A DNA stretch of 64,000 nt. Origin: [Streptosporangium] indianense. Its GTDB lineage: Bacteria; Actinomycetota; Actinomycetes; Streptomycetales; Streptomycetaceae. The position numbers and the translations under genes are program-made. Location of the stretch: assembly GCF_021474405.1 (NCBI RefSeq), contig NZ_JAKEIO010000008.1, positions 36,421 to 100,420 of the forward strand, in the 5' to 3' direction. This document shows positions 1 through 10,172 of the stretch, piece by piece. Position 1 is the first letter of the stretch. The number at the start of each line of letters is the position of its first letter. Under the pieces are notes generated by a model that was not told the DNA's origin, ran no database searches, and saw nothing but the letters and a program-made list of their open reading frames with translations.

Positions 1-173
1 GCCTCGACGGCTACGACATCCGTACGGCGGCCGTGGCACGCTCCGTGCCCTGCCTGACGACGGTCCAGGCCCTCGCGGCGGCGGTCCAGGGCATCGACGC
101 CCTCAACCGCGGCGAGGTGAGCGTCCGATCGCTCCAGGAACACGCCGAGCACCTGACCGCGGCCCGCGACTAG
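1..173 (+). CDS. carB: Carbamoyl-phosphate synthase large subunit, C-terminal end (partial)
   Basis: Only the last 56 codons are in the window, in the frame beginning at base 3 and ending with TAG. The visible tail ([11 protein letters not shown], then [14 protein letters not shown]) matches the C-terminal methylglyoxal-synthase-like allosteric domain of CarB, which binds UMP or ornithine. CarB makes carbamoyl phosphate for pyrimidine and arginine synthesis. The assignment is supported by the next two genes, pyrD and pyrF, which continue the same pathway, and by a strong terminator eight bases after the stop. The start and catalytic halves lie outside the window. Confidence 0.85.
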   Translation, partial: LDGYDIRTAAVARSVPCLTTVQALAAAVQGIDALNRGEVSVRSLQEHAEHLTAARD

Positions 174-180
174 CAGCCCC

Positions 181-210
181 GAGGGGGACACCGGAAACGG
201 TGTCCCCCTC
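181..210 (+). terminator. Intrinsic terminator after carB
   Basis: A perfect 13-bp stem (GAGGGGGACACCG and its complement) is closed by a GAAA tetraloop. There is only a short TTC tail, as is usual in Streptomyces. It ends the carB message 34 bases before pyrD starts, so some readthrough or a promoter close by must serve pyrD. Confidence 0.85.
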
Positions 211-243
211 TTCGTGAGGACGCCACGTCCTCGTGAGGACACC

Positions 244-1346
<1,103 letters not shown>

Positions 1347-1350
<4 letters not shown>

Positions 1351-2192
1351 GTGGTCTCGAACCCTTCGGCGTGCGCCTGCGCCGGGCCATGGACGAGCGC
1401 GGCCCGCTGTGCGTCGGCATCGACCCGCACGCCTCCCTGCTCGCCGAGTGGGGCCTGAACGACGACGTGGCCGGCCTGGAGCGGTTCAGCCGCACGGTCG
1501 TCGAGGCCGTCGCCGACCGGGTCGCCGTGCTCAAGCCGCAGAGCGCGTTCTTCGAGCGCTTCGGTTCGCGCGGCGTCGCCGTCCTGGAGAAGTCGGTCGA
1601 GGAGGCCCGGGCGGCCGGCGCGCTGATCGTGATGGACGCCAAGCGCGGCGACATCGGCTCCACCATGGCCGCGTACGCCCAGGCCTTCCTGCACAAGGAC
1701 GCGCCGCTGTTCTCCGACGCCCTGACGGTCTCCCCGTACCTCGGCTACGGATCGCTCAGCCCGGCCGTCGCGCTGGCCCGGGAGAGCGGCGCCGGACTGT
1801 TCGTGCTGGCACTGACCTCGAACCCGGAGGGCGGCGAGGTCCAGCACGCGGTGCGGGCCGACGGCCGGAACGTCGGAGCGACGATGCTGGCGCACCTCGC
1901 CGCCGAGAACGCGGGGCAGGAGCCGCTGGGGTCCTTCGGCGCGGTCGTGGGCGCCACCCTCGGTGATCTGTCGACGTACGACCTGGACATCAACGGCCCC
2001 CTCCTGGCGCCCGGCATCGGCGCCCAGGGCGCCACGCCGGCCGATCTCCCGGGGGTCTTCGGTGCGGCGGTGCGCAACGTCGTGCCGAACGTCAGCCGCG
2101 GGGTGCTACGCCACGGTCCCGACGCGGTCGCTCTGCGTGACGCCGCGGAGCGCTTCGCGGAGGAGATCCGCGCAGCCGTGACGTCCTCGTGA
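1347..2192 (+). CDS. pyrF: Orotidine 5'-phosphate decarboxylase
   Basis: This 281-residue enzyme converts OMP to UMP, the last step of the de novo pyrimidine route. It belongs to the longer type 2 family, shown by CVGIDPH near residue 23 and the catalytic [12 protein letters not shown] motif near residue 95, with the Lys-Asp pair of the proton relay. Its ATG overlaps the pyrD stop by four bases. With carB and pyrD it forms the end of a pyr gene group; any PyrR or attenuation control would lie upstream of the window. Confidence 0.95.
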
Positions 2193-2345
2193 GGCGGTCC
2201 AGACCTTCCGGTGAGACCTCCGATGAGTGGTCCGGGGCCGGCTTGAGTCTGAATACATCCTCAAATCCGGGGCAGTATGTCCTAAATGTCCGTTCAGATG
2301 AAGGCTGACCAGGACTTTTCCGCTGTTCTCAATGACTCCGGCGGA

Positions 2346-2380
2346 CTTGCCCGCTAGTCTCCGACGAGAGAACGGGCAAG
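2346..2380 (+). promoter_or_regulatory. Hairpin and promoter region upstream of sIHF
   Basis: An 8-bp inverted repeat (CTTGCCCG and CGGGCAAG, 19-base loop) stands between pyrF and sIHF. A TAGGTT -10-like box follows at 2417-2422, about 50 bases before the sIHF start. The 277-base gap is clearly less GC-rich than the genes around it, as promoter regions here usually are. No convincing -35 box was seen, so the promoter call is an inference. Confidence 0.4.
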
Positions 2381-2469
2381 CGTGTGTTGCTCGTGGCTCC
2401 CCAGGTGTGGGGCGACTAGGTTCCTCACCGGTCCGTATCCGACAGTTCGACATCCGAGGTGACGTAGGC

Positions 2470-2793
2470 GTGGCTCTTCCGCCCCTTACCCCTGAACAGC
2501 GCGCAGCCGCGCTCGAAAAGGCCGCCGCGGCTCGCCGGGAGCGGGCCGAGGTCAAGAATCGACTCAAGCACTCCGGCGCCTCCCTTCACGAGGTCATCAA
2601 GCAGGGCCAGGAGAACGACGTCATCGGCAAGATGAAGGTCTCCGCCCTCCTCGAGTCGCTGCCGGGCGTGGGCAAGGTCCGCGCCAAGCAGATCATGGAA
2701 CGACTCGGCATCTCCGAGAGCCGCCGCGTGCGTGGCCTCGGTTCCAACCAGATCGCCTCCCTGGAGCGCGAGTTCGGCAGCACCGGCTCCTGA
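2470..2793 (+). CDS. mihF: Streptomyces integration host factor (sIHF/mIHF)
   Basis: This is a 107-residue nucleoid-associated protein of the actinobacterial IHF family, unrelated in sequence to E. coli IHF. A basic helical N-terminus (residues 1-40, rich in Arg, Lys and Ala) is followed by a helix-hairpin-helix core around [20 protein letters not shown], which binds DNA. In Streptomyces the protein is known to affect nucleoid compaction, sporulation and antibiotic production. The start is the GTG at 2470, which gives the family's usual [11 protein letters not shown] start and has GAGGTG eight bases upstream. A longer frame reaching upstream is not conserved. Its place before gmk and rpoZ is a common actinobacterial order. 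Confidence 0.93.
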   Translation: MALPPLTPEQRAAALEKAAAARRERAEVKNRLKHSGASLHEVIKQGQENDVIGKMKVSALLESLPGVGKVRAKQIMERLGISESRRVRGLGSNQIASLEREFGSTGS

Positions 2794-2839
2794 ACCGGGC
2801 AGTCCGGCCAAGCGCGTCCCGGGCACTCCGCGATTGCTG

Positions 2840-2851
2840 GATAATCGCTGC
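2840..2851 (+). promoter_or_regulatory. -10 box placing gmk on a leaderless transcript
   Basis: GATAAT at 2840-2845 is followed by exactly six bases and then the gmk ATG. This puts the expected transcription start on or next to the A of the start codon. No Shine-Dalgarno sequence precedes the ATG. The -35 region is not recognisable. Confidence 0.55.
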
Positions 2852-3445
2852 ATGGCTGCAACACCCCGGGGGACGTCCCCCGTACCCCCGGACGTACGTC
2901 CGCGGCTGACCGTGCTCTCCGGCCCCTCCGGGGTCGGCAAGAGCACGGTCGTCGCTCATATGCGCAAGGAACACCCCGAGGTCTGGCTCTCCGTGTCGGC
3001 CACGACCCGCAAGCCCCGCCCCGGCGAGCAGCACGGAGTCCACTACTTCTTCGTCTCCGACGACGAGATGGACAAGCTGATCGCCAACGGGGAACTGCTG
3101 GAGTGGGCCGAGTTCGCCGGCAACCGCTACGGCACGCCGCGCGCGGCCGTGCAGGAGCGTCTGGAGAACGGCGAGCCCGTCCTCCTCGAGATCGACCTGC
3201 AGGGCGCCCGACTGGTCCGCGAGTCGATGCCCGAGGCCCAGCTGGTGTTCCTGGCTCCCCCCTCCTGGGAGGAGCTCGTGCGCAGACTCACCGGGCGGGG
3301 CACCGAACCGCCCGAGGTGATCGAGCGCCGGCTCGACGCGGCGAAGATCGAACTCGCGGCGGAGCCGGAGTTCGACACCACCCTGGTCAACACCTCCGTC
3401 GAGGACGTGGCGCGCGAGCTGCTAGCCTTGATGGACGTCGTGTGA
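2852..3445 (+). CDS. gmk: Guanylate kinase
   Basis: This 197-residue cytosolic enzyme phosphorylates GMP to GDP. The P-loop [10 protein letters not shown] lies near residues 24-33 and the GMP-binding TTRKPRPGE near 53; the lid and the LLEIDLQGA core are intact. The ATG at 2852 fits the family N-terminus, and the sequence before it looks like a promoter rather than a ribosome site. rpoZ follows 68 bases later, the usual gmk-rpoZ pairing. Confidence 0.95.
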   Translation: MAATPRGTSPVPPDVRPRLTVLSGPSGVGKSTVVAHMRKEHPEVWLSVSATTRKPRPGEQHGVHYFFVSDDEMDKLIANGELLEWAEFAGNRYGTPRAAVQERLENGEPVLLEIDLQGARLVRESMPEAQLVFLAPPSWEELVRRLTGRGTEPPEVIERRLDAAKIELAAEPEFDTTLVNTSVEDVARELLALMDVV

Positions 3446-3513
3446 CCATCGCTGATCGTCACGGTCGGCCGATCACCCCGACAGAATCTTTCCCATCCAT
3501 CGGAAGGTAGAGC

Positions 3514-3786
3514 GTGTCCTCTTCCATCTCCGCGCCCGAGGGCATCATCAACCCGCCGATCGACGAGCTCCTCGAGGCCACCGACTCGAAGTACAGCCTC
3601 GTGATCTACGCGGCCAAGCGTGCCCGCCAGATCAACGCGTACTACTCGCAGCTCGGTGAGGGTCTCCTCGAGTACGTCGGTCCTCTCGTCGACACCCACG
3701 TCCACGAGAAGCCGCTCTCGATCGCCCTCCGCGAGATCAACGCGGGGCTCCTGACGTCCGAGGCCGTCGAGGGCCCGGCGCAGTAA
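3514..3786 (+). CDS. rpoZ: RNA polymerase omega subunit
   Basis: This 90-residue protein is the omega subunit, which helps assemble and stabilise the beta' subunit of RNA polymerase. The family core [20 protein letters not shown] and [10 protein letters not shown] is clear. The GTG start is preceded by GGAAGG. A strong hairpin after the stop closes the gmk-rpoZ unit. Confidence 0.95.
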   Translation: MSSSISAPEGIINPPIDELLEATDSKYSLVIYAAKRARQINAYYSQLGEGLLEYVGPLVDTHVHEKPLSIALREINAGLLTSEAVEGPAQ

Positions 3787-3816
3787 GCAGGATTTACAGC
3801 TTCACGCTGACTTGTC

Positions 3817-3849
3817 CACAGGCCCGGCAGGCCGACTGCCGGGCCTGTG
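3817..3849 (+). terminator. Terminator after rpoZ
   Basis: A perfect 14-bp stem (CACAGGCCCGGCAG and complement) has a five-base loop, GCCGA. It sits 30 bases after the rpoZ stop and 51 bases before the coaBC start. Confidence 0.85.
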
Positions 3850-3900
3850 GTGTGTCATGGAGTCGTACGGTGTGCCGGTTGCCGAGGTCCGGGGAGAGAC

Positions 3901-5103
3901 GTGGACAAGCCGAAGGTCGTTCTGGGGGTCAGCGGTGGCATCGCCGCGTACAAGGCCTGTGAGCTGCTGCGGCGGCTGACGGAGTCGGGCCACGACGTGC
4001 GCGTGGTGCCCACCGCCTCCGCGCTGCACTTCGTCGGCGCCGCCACTTGGTCCGCGCTCTCCGGCCACCCGGTCTCCACCGAGGTCTGGGACGACGTGCA
4101 CGAGGTCCCGCACGTGCGCATCGGCCAGCACGCCGACCTGGTCGTCGTCGCCCCCGCCACCGCCGACATGCTCGCCAAGGCGGCCCACGGCCTCGCCGAC
4201 GACCTCCTCACCAACACGCTGCTCACCGCCCGATGTCCGGTGGTCTTCGCGCCCGCCATGCACACGGAGATGTGGGAGCACCCGGCCACCCAGGAGAACG
4301 TGGCGACGCTGCGCCGCCGCGGCGCCCTCGTCATCGAGCCGGCCGTGGGCCGCCTCACGGGCGTCGACACCGGCAAGGGCCGGCTGCCCGACCCGGGCGA
4401 GATCTTCGAGGTCTGCCGCCGCGTGCTGGCCAGGGGCGTCACCGAGCCCGACCTCACGGGCCGGCACGTCGTCGTCAGCGCCGGTGGCACCCGCGAGCCC
4501 CTGGACCCCGTCCGGTTCCTCGGCAACCGCTCCTCCGGCAAGCAGGGCTACGCCCTCGCCCGCACCGCCGCCGCCCGCGGCGCCCGCGTCACGCTGATCG
4601 CGGCCAACAGCACCCTGCCCGCCCCCGCCGGCGTCGACGTCGTCCCGGTCGGCACCGCCGTGCAGCTGCGCGAGGCCGTGCTGCGCGCCGCCCCCGACGC
4701 CGACGCCGTGGTGATGGCGGCCGCGGTGGCGGACTTCCGCCCCGCGGCGTACGCGGCCGGGAAGATCAAGAAGAAGGACGGGCAGGAGCCGGAGCCGATC
4801 ACCCTGGTGCGCAATCCGGACGTCCTCGCGGAGATATCCGCGGACCGGGCCCGCGCCGGACAGGTGATCGTCGGCTTCGCCGCCGAGACGGACGACGTCC
4901 TCGCCAACGGCCGCGCCAAGCTCAAGCGCAAGGGCTGCGACCTGCTGGTCGTGAACGAGGTGGGCGAGCGCAAGACCTTCGGCTCCGAGGAGAACGAGGC
5001 GGTCGTGCTCGGCGCCGACGGCAGCGAGACCGCCGTGGCGCACGGGCCCAAGGAAGCCCTGGCCGAGACCGTCTGGGACCTGGTGGCCGAGCGCCTGCGC
5101 TGA
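3901..5103 (+). CDS. coaBC: Bifunctional phosphopantothenoylcysteine decarboxylase/synthetase
   Basis: This 400-residue fusion carries out two steps of coenzyme A synthesis. The N-terminal CoaC half (residues 1-190) has the flavin-binding [15 protein letters not shown], an active-site His in [10 protein letters not shown] and the APAMHTEMW loop. The C-terminal CoaB half has [14 protein letters not shown] and [12 protein letters not shown] for nucleotide binding and a KIKKK segment near residue 294. The GTG at 3901 has a GGGGAGAG ribosome site just upstream; the longer ATG-started frame begins inside the rpoZ terminator and was rejected. Older literature calls the gene dfp. Confidence 0.94.
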   Translation: MDKPKVVLGVSGGIAAYKACELLRRLTESGHDVRVVPTASALHFVGAATWSALSGHPVSTEVWDDVHEVPHVRIGQHADLVVVAPATADMLAKAAHGLADDLLTNTLLTARCPVVFAPAMHTEMWEHPATQENVATLRRRGALVIEPAVGRLTGVDTGKGRLPDPGEIFEVCRRVLARGVTEPDLTGRHVVVSAGGTREPLDPVRFLGNRSSGKQGYALARTAAARGARVTLIAANSTLPAPAGVDVVPVGTAVQLREAVLRAAPDADAVVMAAAVADFRPAAYAAGKIKKKDGQEPEPITLVRNPDVLAEISADRARAGQVIVGFAAETDDVLANGRAKLKRKGCDLLVVNEVGERKTFGSEENEAVVLGADGSETAVAHGPKEALAETVWDLVAERLR

Positions 5104-5339
5104 GGCCCGAGCGCCCCCGGCCCGCTCGAAAACGGGTCGACCCGGGCGTGGCGCCTCTGGCCAACGTCGCTCGCCATTGGGCAGAATGCCCGTGCCGCAG
5201 GTCACAGCACTCCCGAGTGGCGAGACAGGGGGACCGTGGCCGAAGCGTGACCCGTAAACTGTTCCACGGACGGCGCCGGGTGCAGCCCCCGCCGTCCGCC
5301 AATGATCAGCCAGCAGCCGCTGCAACCTCAGGGAGCGTT
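5104..5339 (+). promoter_or_regulatory. metK upstream region
   Basis: This 236-base gap holds a TAAACT -10-like box at 5255-5260, about 80 bases before metK, a small GGGCA/TGCCC hairpin near 5178-5190, and a GGGAG ribosome site just before the GTG. I looked for a SAM riboswitch fold and did not recognise one. Confidence 0.4.
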
Positions 5340-6548
5340 GTGTCCCGTCGCCTTTTCACCTCGGAGTCCGTGACCGAGGGTCACCCCGACAAGATCGCTG
5401 ACCAGATCAGCGACACCATTCTCGACGCGCTCCTGCGCGAGGACCCGTCCTCGCGGGTCGCCGTCGAGACCCTGATCACGACCGGCCTGGTGCACGTGGC
5501 CGGCGAGGTCACGACCAAGACGTACGCGGACATCGCGACGCTGGTCCGGAACAAGATCCTCGAGATCGGCTACGACTCCTCCAAGAAGGGCTTCGACGGC
5601 GCGTCCTGCGGCGTGTCCGTGTCCATCGGCGCGCAGTCCCCGGACATCGCCCAGGGCGTGGACACGGCCTACGAGAAGCGCGTCGAGGGCGACGAGGACG
5701 AGCTCGACAAGCAGGGCGCCGGCGACCAGGGGCTGATGTTCGGCTACGCGACGGACGAGACGCCCACGCTGATGCCGCTGCCGATCTTCCTGGCCCACCG
5801 CCTGTCGAAGCGGCTGTCCGACGTGCGCAAGAACGGCACCATCCCCTACCTGCGCCCGGACGGCAAGACCCAGGTCACCATCGAGTACGACGGTGACAAG
5901 GCGGTCCGTCTGGACACCGTCGTGGTCTCCTCGCAGCACGCCTCCGACATCGACCTGGACTCGCTGCTGGCTCCGGACATCAAGGAGTTCGTGGTCGAGC
6001 CCGAGCTGAAGGCCCTCCTCGACGACGGCATCAAGCTCGACACGGAGAACTACCGGCTTCTGGTCAACCCCACCGGCCGCTTCGAGATCGGCGGCCCGAT
6101 GGGTGACGCCGGCCTGACCGGCCGCAAGATCATCATCGACACCTACGGCGGCATGGCCCGCCACGGCGGCGGTGCGTTCTCCGGCAAGGACCCGTCCAAG
6201 GTCGACCGCTCCGCGGCGTACGCGATGCGCTGGGTCGCGAAGAACGTGGTCGCCGCGGGTCTCGCCACCCGCTGCGAGGTCCAGGTCGCGTACGCGATCG
6301 GCAAGGCCGAGCCGGTGGGTCTGTTCGTCGAGACCTTCGGCACCGCCAAGGTCGACACGGACCGGATCGAGAAGGCGATCGACGAGGTCTTCGACCTCCG
6401 CCCGGCCGCCATCATCCGCGACCTCGACCTGCTCCGCCCGATCTACTCCCAGACCGCGGCGTACGGCCACTTCGGCCGCGAGCTCCCCGACTTCACCTGG
6501 GAGCGCACGGACCGCGTGGACGCGCTGCGCAAGGCGGCGGGGGTGTAG
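5340..6548 (+). CDS. metK: S-adenosylmethionine synthetase
   Basis: This 402-residue cytosolic enzyme makes S-adenosylmethionine from methionine and ATP. All signatures are present: [12 protein letters not shown] near the N-terminus, [12 protein letters not shown] near residue 125, and the P-loop-like [16 protein letters not shown] near 278. The length is typical. The GTG start follows a GGGAG site. In Streptomyces, AdoMet levels affect antibiotic production and differentiation, so this gene is often studied beyond its core role. A terminator follows. Confidence 0.96.
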   Translation: MSRRLFTSESVTEGHPDKIADQISDTILDALLREDPSSRVAVETLITTGLVHVAGEVTTKTYADIATLVRNKILEIGYDSSKKGFDGASCGVSVSIGAQSPDIAQGVDTAYEKRVEGDEDELDKQGAGDQGLMFGYATDETPTLMPLPIFLAHRLSKRLSDVRKNGTIPYLRPDGKTQVTIEYDGDKAVRLDTVVVSSQHASDIDLDSLLAPDIKEFVVEPELKALLDDGIKLDTENYRLLVNPTGRFEIGGPMGDAGLTGRKIIIDTYGGMARHGGGAFSGKDPSKVDRSAAYAMRWVAKNVVAAGLATRCEVQVAYAIGKAEPVGLFVETFGTAKVDTDRIEKAIDEVFDLRPAAIIRDLDLLRPIYSQTAAYGHFGRELPDFTWERTDRVDALRKAAGV

Positions 6549-6570
6549 TTCCCGGTTCCACGGCGTCGTG

Positions 6571-6606
6571 ACGAGGCCCGGCCCCCTTCGGGGAGCCGGG
6601 CCTCGT
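6571..6606 (+). terminator. Terminator after metK
   Basis: A 12-bp stem (ACGAGGCCCGGC and complement) continues into four more C-G pairs after one bulged A, with a TTC loop. It starts 22 bases after the metK stop. Confidence 0.85.
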
Positions 6607-6724
6607 CGTGCCGCCCGGGGTCCCGTTTCCTCCGCACCTGTCGTCTTCCTACGCACCTGTCGTCTCCTCTGAGCGGGCAAAACGGTTCGCGGGCAGCGAC
6701 GGGCGGTCCCTACGCTGAGCGCGT

Positions 6725-6857
6725 GCCGGGGCGCCCGGTGCGAAGGCGACGGATACTTCTGGCTCACAGGAGCCTCGCGGGTTCGAATCCCGCCGCCGGC
6801 CGGGCCGTGCCCGGCGGCGTGGCCGAGTGGTCCAAGGCGGGTGAACGCCGTCGCCAC
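6725..6857 (+). pseudogene. tRNA-like remnants: a 3' half followed by a 5' half
   Basis: Bases 6777-6793 form a canonical T-arm: a GCGGG/CCCGC stem and a TTCGAAT loop. The next seven bases (6794-6800) pair with 6725-6731 except for one G-G mismatch, giving a 77-base span like a tRNA. The middle is wrong: there are extra bases before the anticodon stem and no U33 in the GGCTCAC loop. From 6813 a second fragment looks like the 5' half of a class II tRNA, with an acceptor-like strand and a D-arm GCC-GAGTGGTCCAA-GGC, but no T-arm follows before priA. Both halves look broken. A degenerate tRNA pair or an old integration scar are the main readings. Confidence 0.4.
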
Positions 6858-6909
6858 CGGGGAACTCGGGCGCTGCCGGTTGTCAGTGGCGTTTGGTAAG
6901 AATGCAAGC

Positions 6910-9081
6910 GTGAGCAGCGAGAACGAACAGGCGGGGCGGGGTGCACAGGGTGCTCCGCCCGAGCAGCTCGCGCTCATCCGGGACAGTGTGCGCAAGGCCG
7001 CCACGCCCCGGGCCAAGCCGCGGACCTGGCGGGGGGCCGCGCTCGCCAAGGAGCTGCCCGTCGCGCGGGTCCTCGTCGACAAGGGCGTGCTCCACCTAGA
7101 CCGGTACTTCGACTACGCCGTGCCCGAGGAGCTGGACGCGGACGCCCAGCCGGGGGTGCGGGTGCGGGTCCGGTTCGGGGCCGGGCGGCATCGCGTGCGT
7201 GAAGGGCGGCGCGAGGGCGGCGGGCTGATCGACGGGTACCTCGTCGAGCGGCTGCCCGAGTCCGACTACTCCGGGCCGCTGGCCGCCCTGGCCCAGGTCG
7301 TGTCGCCCGAGCGGGTGCTCAGCGGGGAACTGCTGGGGCTGGCCCGGGCGGTCGCCGACCGGTACGCCGGCAGTCTCGCCGACGTCCTGCAGCTCGCCGT
7401 CCCGCCGCGCAACGCCCGCGCCGAGCAGCGGTCCTCACCCGACCCGCTGCCCCCGCCCCCGGCGCCCCACGCGGGCTCCTGGCAGCGGTACGAGCGGGGT
7501 ACGGCCTTCCTGGAGTCCCTGGCCGCCGGCGGGGCGCCCCGGGCCGTGTGGAACGCGTTGCCCGGGCCGCAGTGGAGCGAGGAGCTGGCGCGGGCCGTCG
7601 CCGCGACGCTGGCCTCCGGGCGCGGGGCGCTCGCCGTCCTGCCCGACGGGCGGGCGGTCGCCCGGGTCGACGCCGCTCTGACCTCCTTGCTGGGGGAGGG
7701 GCGGCACGCGGTGCTCACCGCCGACGCCGGCCCCGAGAAGCGATACGCGCAGTGGCTCGCGGTGCGGCGCGGATCCGTGCGGGCCGTGATCGGGACCAGA
7801 GCCGCCATGTTCGCGCCGGTCCAGGACCTCGGTCTGGTCGCCCTCTGGGACGACGGCGACGACAGCCACAGCGAACAGCACGCCCCGCAGCCGCACGCCC
7901 GCGAGGTGCTCCTGCTGCGCGCCGCCCAGGAAAAGTGCGGCTTCCTGCTGGGGAGCTGGGGCTGCACGGTGGAGGCCGCGCAGCTCGTCGAGAGCGGCTG
8001 GGCGCGGCCGCTCGTCGCCGGGCGGGAGCAGGTGCGCCAAGCGGCCCCGCTCGTACGGACCGTCGGGGACCAGGACCTCGCCCGGGACGAGGCCGCCCGG
8101 GCCGCCCGGCTGCCGACCCTCGCCTGGCAGGCCGTCAGGGACGGTCTGCGGACCGGCCCGGTGCTGGTGCAGGTGCCCCGCAGGGGATACGTGCCGCGCA
8201 TGGCCTGTGCCGACTGCCGGGCACCCGCGCGCTGCCGGCACTGCTCCGGGCCGCTGGAGGCGCCGGACGGCGGTGCCCTGAACTGCGGGTGGTGCGGGCG
8301 CGAGGAGAGCCGCTGGCACTGCCCGGACTGCGGGTCCTTCCGGCTGCGCGCCTCGGTCGTCGGGGCCCGGCGGACCGCCGAGGAACTGGGCCGGGCCTTC
8401 CCCGCCGTCCCCGTGCGCACCTCGGGGCGCGAGCACGTGCTCGACACGGTGCCGGAGGCGCCCGCGCTGGTGGTGAGCACGCCGGGGGCCGAGCCGGTCG
8501 CCGAGGGCGGGTACGCGGCGGCGCTGCTGCTGGACGGGTGGGCCATGCTCGGGCGGCCCGACCTGCGGGCTGGGGAGGACGCGCTGCGGCGGTGGATCGC
8601 GGCCGCGTCCCTCGTGCGGCCCCAGTCGGCCGGGGGCACCGTGGTGGTCGTGGCCGAGCCGACGCTGCGGCCCGTGCAGGCGCTCGTCCGCTGGGATCCC
8701 GTCGGGCACGCGGTGCGCGAACTCGCCGAGCGGGCCGAACTGGGCTTTCCGCCGGTGTCGCGGATGGCGGCCGTGTCGGGGCCGCCGGAGGCGCTGGCCG
8801 ACTTCCTCCGGGCGGCCGAACTGCCGCCCGAGGCGGAGGTGTTGGGGCCGGTGCCGTTGCCCGTGTCCGCCGCCGGGCGACCGCGGCGCACGGGGGCGCC
8901 ACCGCCCGGGGAGCAATGGGAGAGGGCCCTGCTGCGGGTGCCGCCGGGCAGGGGCGCCGCGCTGGCGGCCGCACTCAAGGCCGCGCAGGCCGCGCGGATG
9001 GCCCGGGGGAGCGGCGGGGGAGCCGGTACCGGTGCCGGGGCTGGGGTCTGGGTGCGGATCGACCCGGCCGACATCGGGTGA
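6910..9081 (+). CDS. priA: PriA-like primosomal protein N' lacking helicase motifs
   Basis: This 723-residue homologue of the replication-restart protein PriA keeps the N-terminal DNA-binding domain (RYFDYAVPEEL, residues 55-130) and the zinc-binding cysteines near residues 433-480 (CADC, CRHC, CGWC, CPDC). The ATPase core is degraded. Where PriA has a GxTGSGKT Walker A there is ALPGPQW (about residue 217), and where it has DEEH there is WDDGDD (about 313). Such ATPase-dead PriA proteins are known in Actinobacteria, so the role is probably structural in restart. The GTG at 6910 was chosen on family alignment; there is no Shine-Dalgarno, so translation may be leaderless. It is convergent with the next gene. 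Confidence 0.85.
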   Translation: MSSENEQAGRGAQGAPPEQLALIRDSVRKAATPRAKPRTWRGAALAKELPVARVLVDKGVLHLDRYFDYAVPEELDADAQPGVRVRVRFGAGRHRVREGRREGGGLIDGYLVERLPESDYSGPLAALAQVVSPERVLSGELLGLARAVADRYAGSLADVLQLAVPPRNARAEQRSSPDPLPPPPAPHAGSWQRYERGTAFLESLAAGGAPRAVWNALPGPQWSEELARAVAATLASGRGALAVLPDGRAVARVDAALTSLLGEGRHAVLTADAGPEKRYAQWLAVRRGSVRAVIGTRAAMFAPVQDLGLVALWDDGDDSHSEQHAPQPHAREVLLLRAAQEKCGFLLGSWGCTVEAAQLVESGWARPLVAGREQVRQAAPLVRTVGDQDLARDEAARAARLPTLAWQAVRDGLRTGPVLVQVPRRGYVPRMACADCRAPARCRHCSGPLEAPDGGALNCGWCGREESRWHCPDCGSFRLRASVVGARRTAEELGRAFPAVPVRTSGREHVLDTVPEAPALVVSTPGAEPVAEGGYAAALLLDGWAMLGRPDLRAGEDALRRWIAAASLVRPQSAGGTVVVVAEPTLRPVQALVRWDPVGHAVRELAERAELGFPPVSRMAAVSGPPEALADFLRAAELPPEAEVLGPVPLPVSAAGRPRRTGAPPPGEQWERALLRVPPGRGAALAAALKAAQAARMARGSGGGAGTGAGAGVWVRIDPADIG

Positions 9082-9124
9082 GCGGACGGCGGAGTGGCCC
9101 GTTTCTCCAAGGGTGTCTTCCCGG

Positions 9125-9144
9125 TCCCGAGGCGTGCCTCGGGA
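9125..9144. terminator. Bidirectional terminator between priA and the HTH gene
   Basis: TCCCGAGGC and GCCTCGGGA flank a two-base centre, so the innermost pairs must open to form the loop. It lies between two convergent genes and can serve both. The rest of the 221-base gap shows nothing else. Confidence 0.55.
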
Positions 9145-9302
9145 GACTGTCTCCGGCCCCGGGGTGTGCTCATGGCGTCCTGTGCCGTGCTGGGCGACGT
9201 CGGGTCGGCCGTCCTGAACGGAGGGGGCACGTCCGGCCGGATTCCGGCCCGGTACGCGGCTGCCCTCCCGGAGATGTTCCGAGAGGGCGGAGCAGGGGGT
9301 CG

Positions 9303-9848
9303 TCAGCCGTTGCGCGGGCCCGGGAAGGCCGTCGGCCTGACCTCGTCGCGGAGGGAGGGGCTGCCGGCCGTCGGCTGCGTGGGCATGGAGCGGGCCGCGG
9401 GGACCGTCGGCACCGTGGGCAGGCCGGTGGTCACGTTGACCGAGCGGCCGCCCGTCGGCTCCGGCGTGCGCTCCGGCTCGGGCGCGGCCGTCTGGGCCGT
9501 GTTCCGGCGGGCGCCGTAACGGCGGTGGACCGCCTGTTTGGTGACCCCGAGTGCGGAACCCACCGCGTCCCACGAGAAGCCGAGTGAGCGGTCGAAGTCC
9601 ACGGCCGCCGTGACCAGGGTCTCGACGCTGTCCCGCAGCTCCTGGGCGAGACGTACCGTCGGGGCGGGAGCGCGTCCGTAGACGACGAAGCCCGTGGAGG
9701 GACCGGAGCGGCGCGGGCGGTAGACGTTGCCCAACTGGGCGGTGAGGGTGCGCAGTGCGTCCACCTGCCGGCGGACCCGCTCGATGTCCCGCACCAGCAA
9801 GTGCAGGCTGGCCCGAGCCTGGGCGTCGTGGGTTGCATGGTCGGCCAT
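9303..9848 (-). CDS. Conserved hypothetical protein with HTH segment
   Basis: This protein of 181 residues has no named family that I recognise. It begins with a helical stretch suited to a coiled coil (residues 10-45), and carries a helix-turn-helix-like segment near residues 88-115 ([21 protein letters not shown]). The C-terminal 65 residues are low-complexity, rich in Pro, Thr and Ala. This HTH form is common in small Streptomyces proteins and suggests DNA binding, but the target is unknown. The ATG at 9848 has GAGAGG seven bases upstream; a TTG two codons earlier is also possible. It is divergent from fmt. Confidence 0.7.
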   Translation of the reverse strand: MADHATHDAQARASLHLLVRDIERVRRQVDALRTLTAQLGNVYRPRRSGPSTGFVVYGRAPAPTVRLAQELRDSVETLVTAAVDFDRSLGFSWDAVGSALGVTKQAVHRRYGARRNTAQTAAPEPERTPEPTGGRSVNVTTGLPTVPTVPAARSMPTQPTAGSPSLRDEVRPTAFPGPRNG

Positions 9849-10172
9849 GAACAAGCCTCTCGAACCGGCGTTGAAAGGAATGGGCCGCGTCGCGGCCCGT
9901 TGTGGTCAACTCTGTCTTGACAACGCGGATCCGCTCCGCGGGTCACGGTGTGGGGGCGCGGGAGCGTATGCGTGCGCCCGTTTGCGCCGGGTGTGCGCCT
10001 TCCGTCGTCGATCTTTGGTTCTTCGGCCTTCCGCCCGCGTACCGCCCGTGACTGTCCGTCAGGAGACGGGCTCTCCCGTGGGGCCGGGCGCCGTCCGCGG
10101 CTTTCCCTCTCCCGGCTCATAGACTTGGGCGTTGCCCGTCACCGTCCCCGCCCGAGAGGCCCCCACCACCCC
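9849..10172. promoter_or_regulatory. Divergent promoter region between HTH gene and fmt
   Basis: GTCAA and TTGAC flank seven bases at 9905-9921, so that TTGACC reads on the minus strand and TTGACA (9917-9922) on the plus strand; these could be back-to-back -35 boxes. An almost perfect palindrome of GGGCCGCG arms lies at 9883-9899 and GCGGATCCGC at 9925-9934. Nearer fmt, TAGACT (10120-10125) is a good -10 box about 48 bases before the ATG. Confidence 0.4.

Noticed and set aside
5104..5339. SAM riboswitch before metK
   Set aside because: No recognisable SAM-I, SAM-II or SAM-IV core was found in the leader.
5328..7082. Very long minus-strand open frame across metK
   Set aside because: It is the high-GC shadow of metK and priA; its codon positions do not show the G/C-third pattern and no family is recognisable.
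9094..9519. Plus-strand frame between priA and opposite the HTH gene
   Set aside because: It is antisense to a gene with better codon use and a good ribosome site, and it contains the terminator hairpin.
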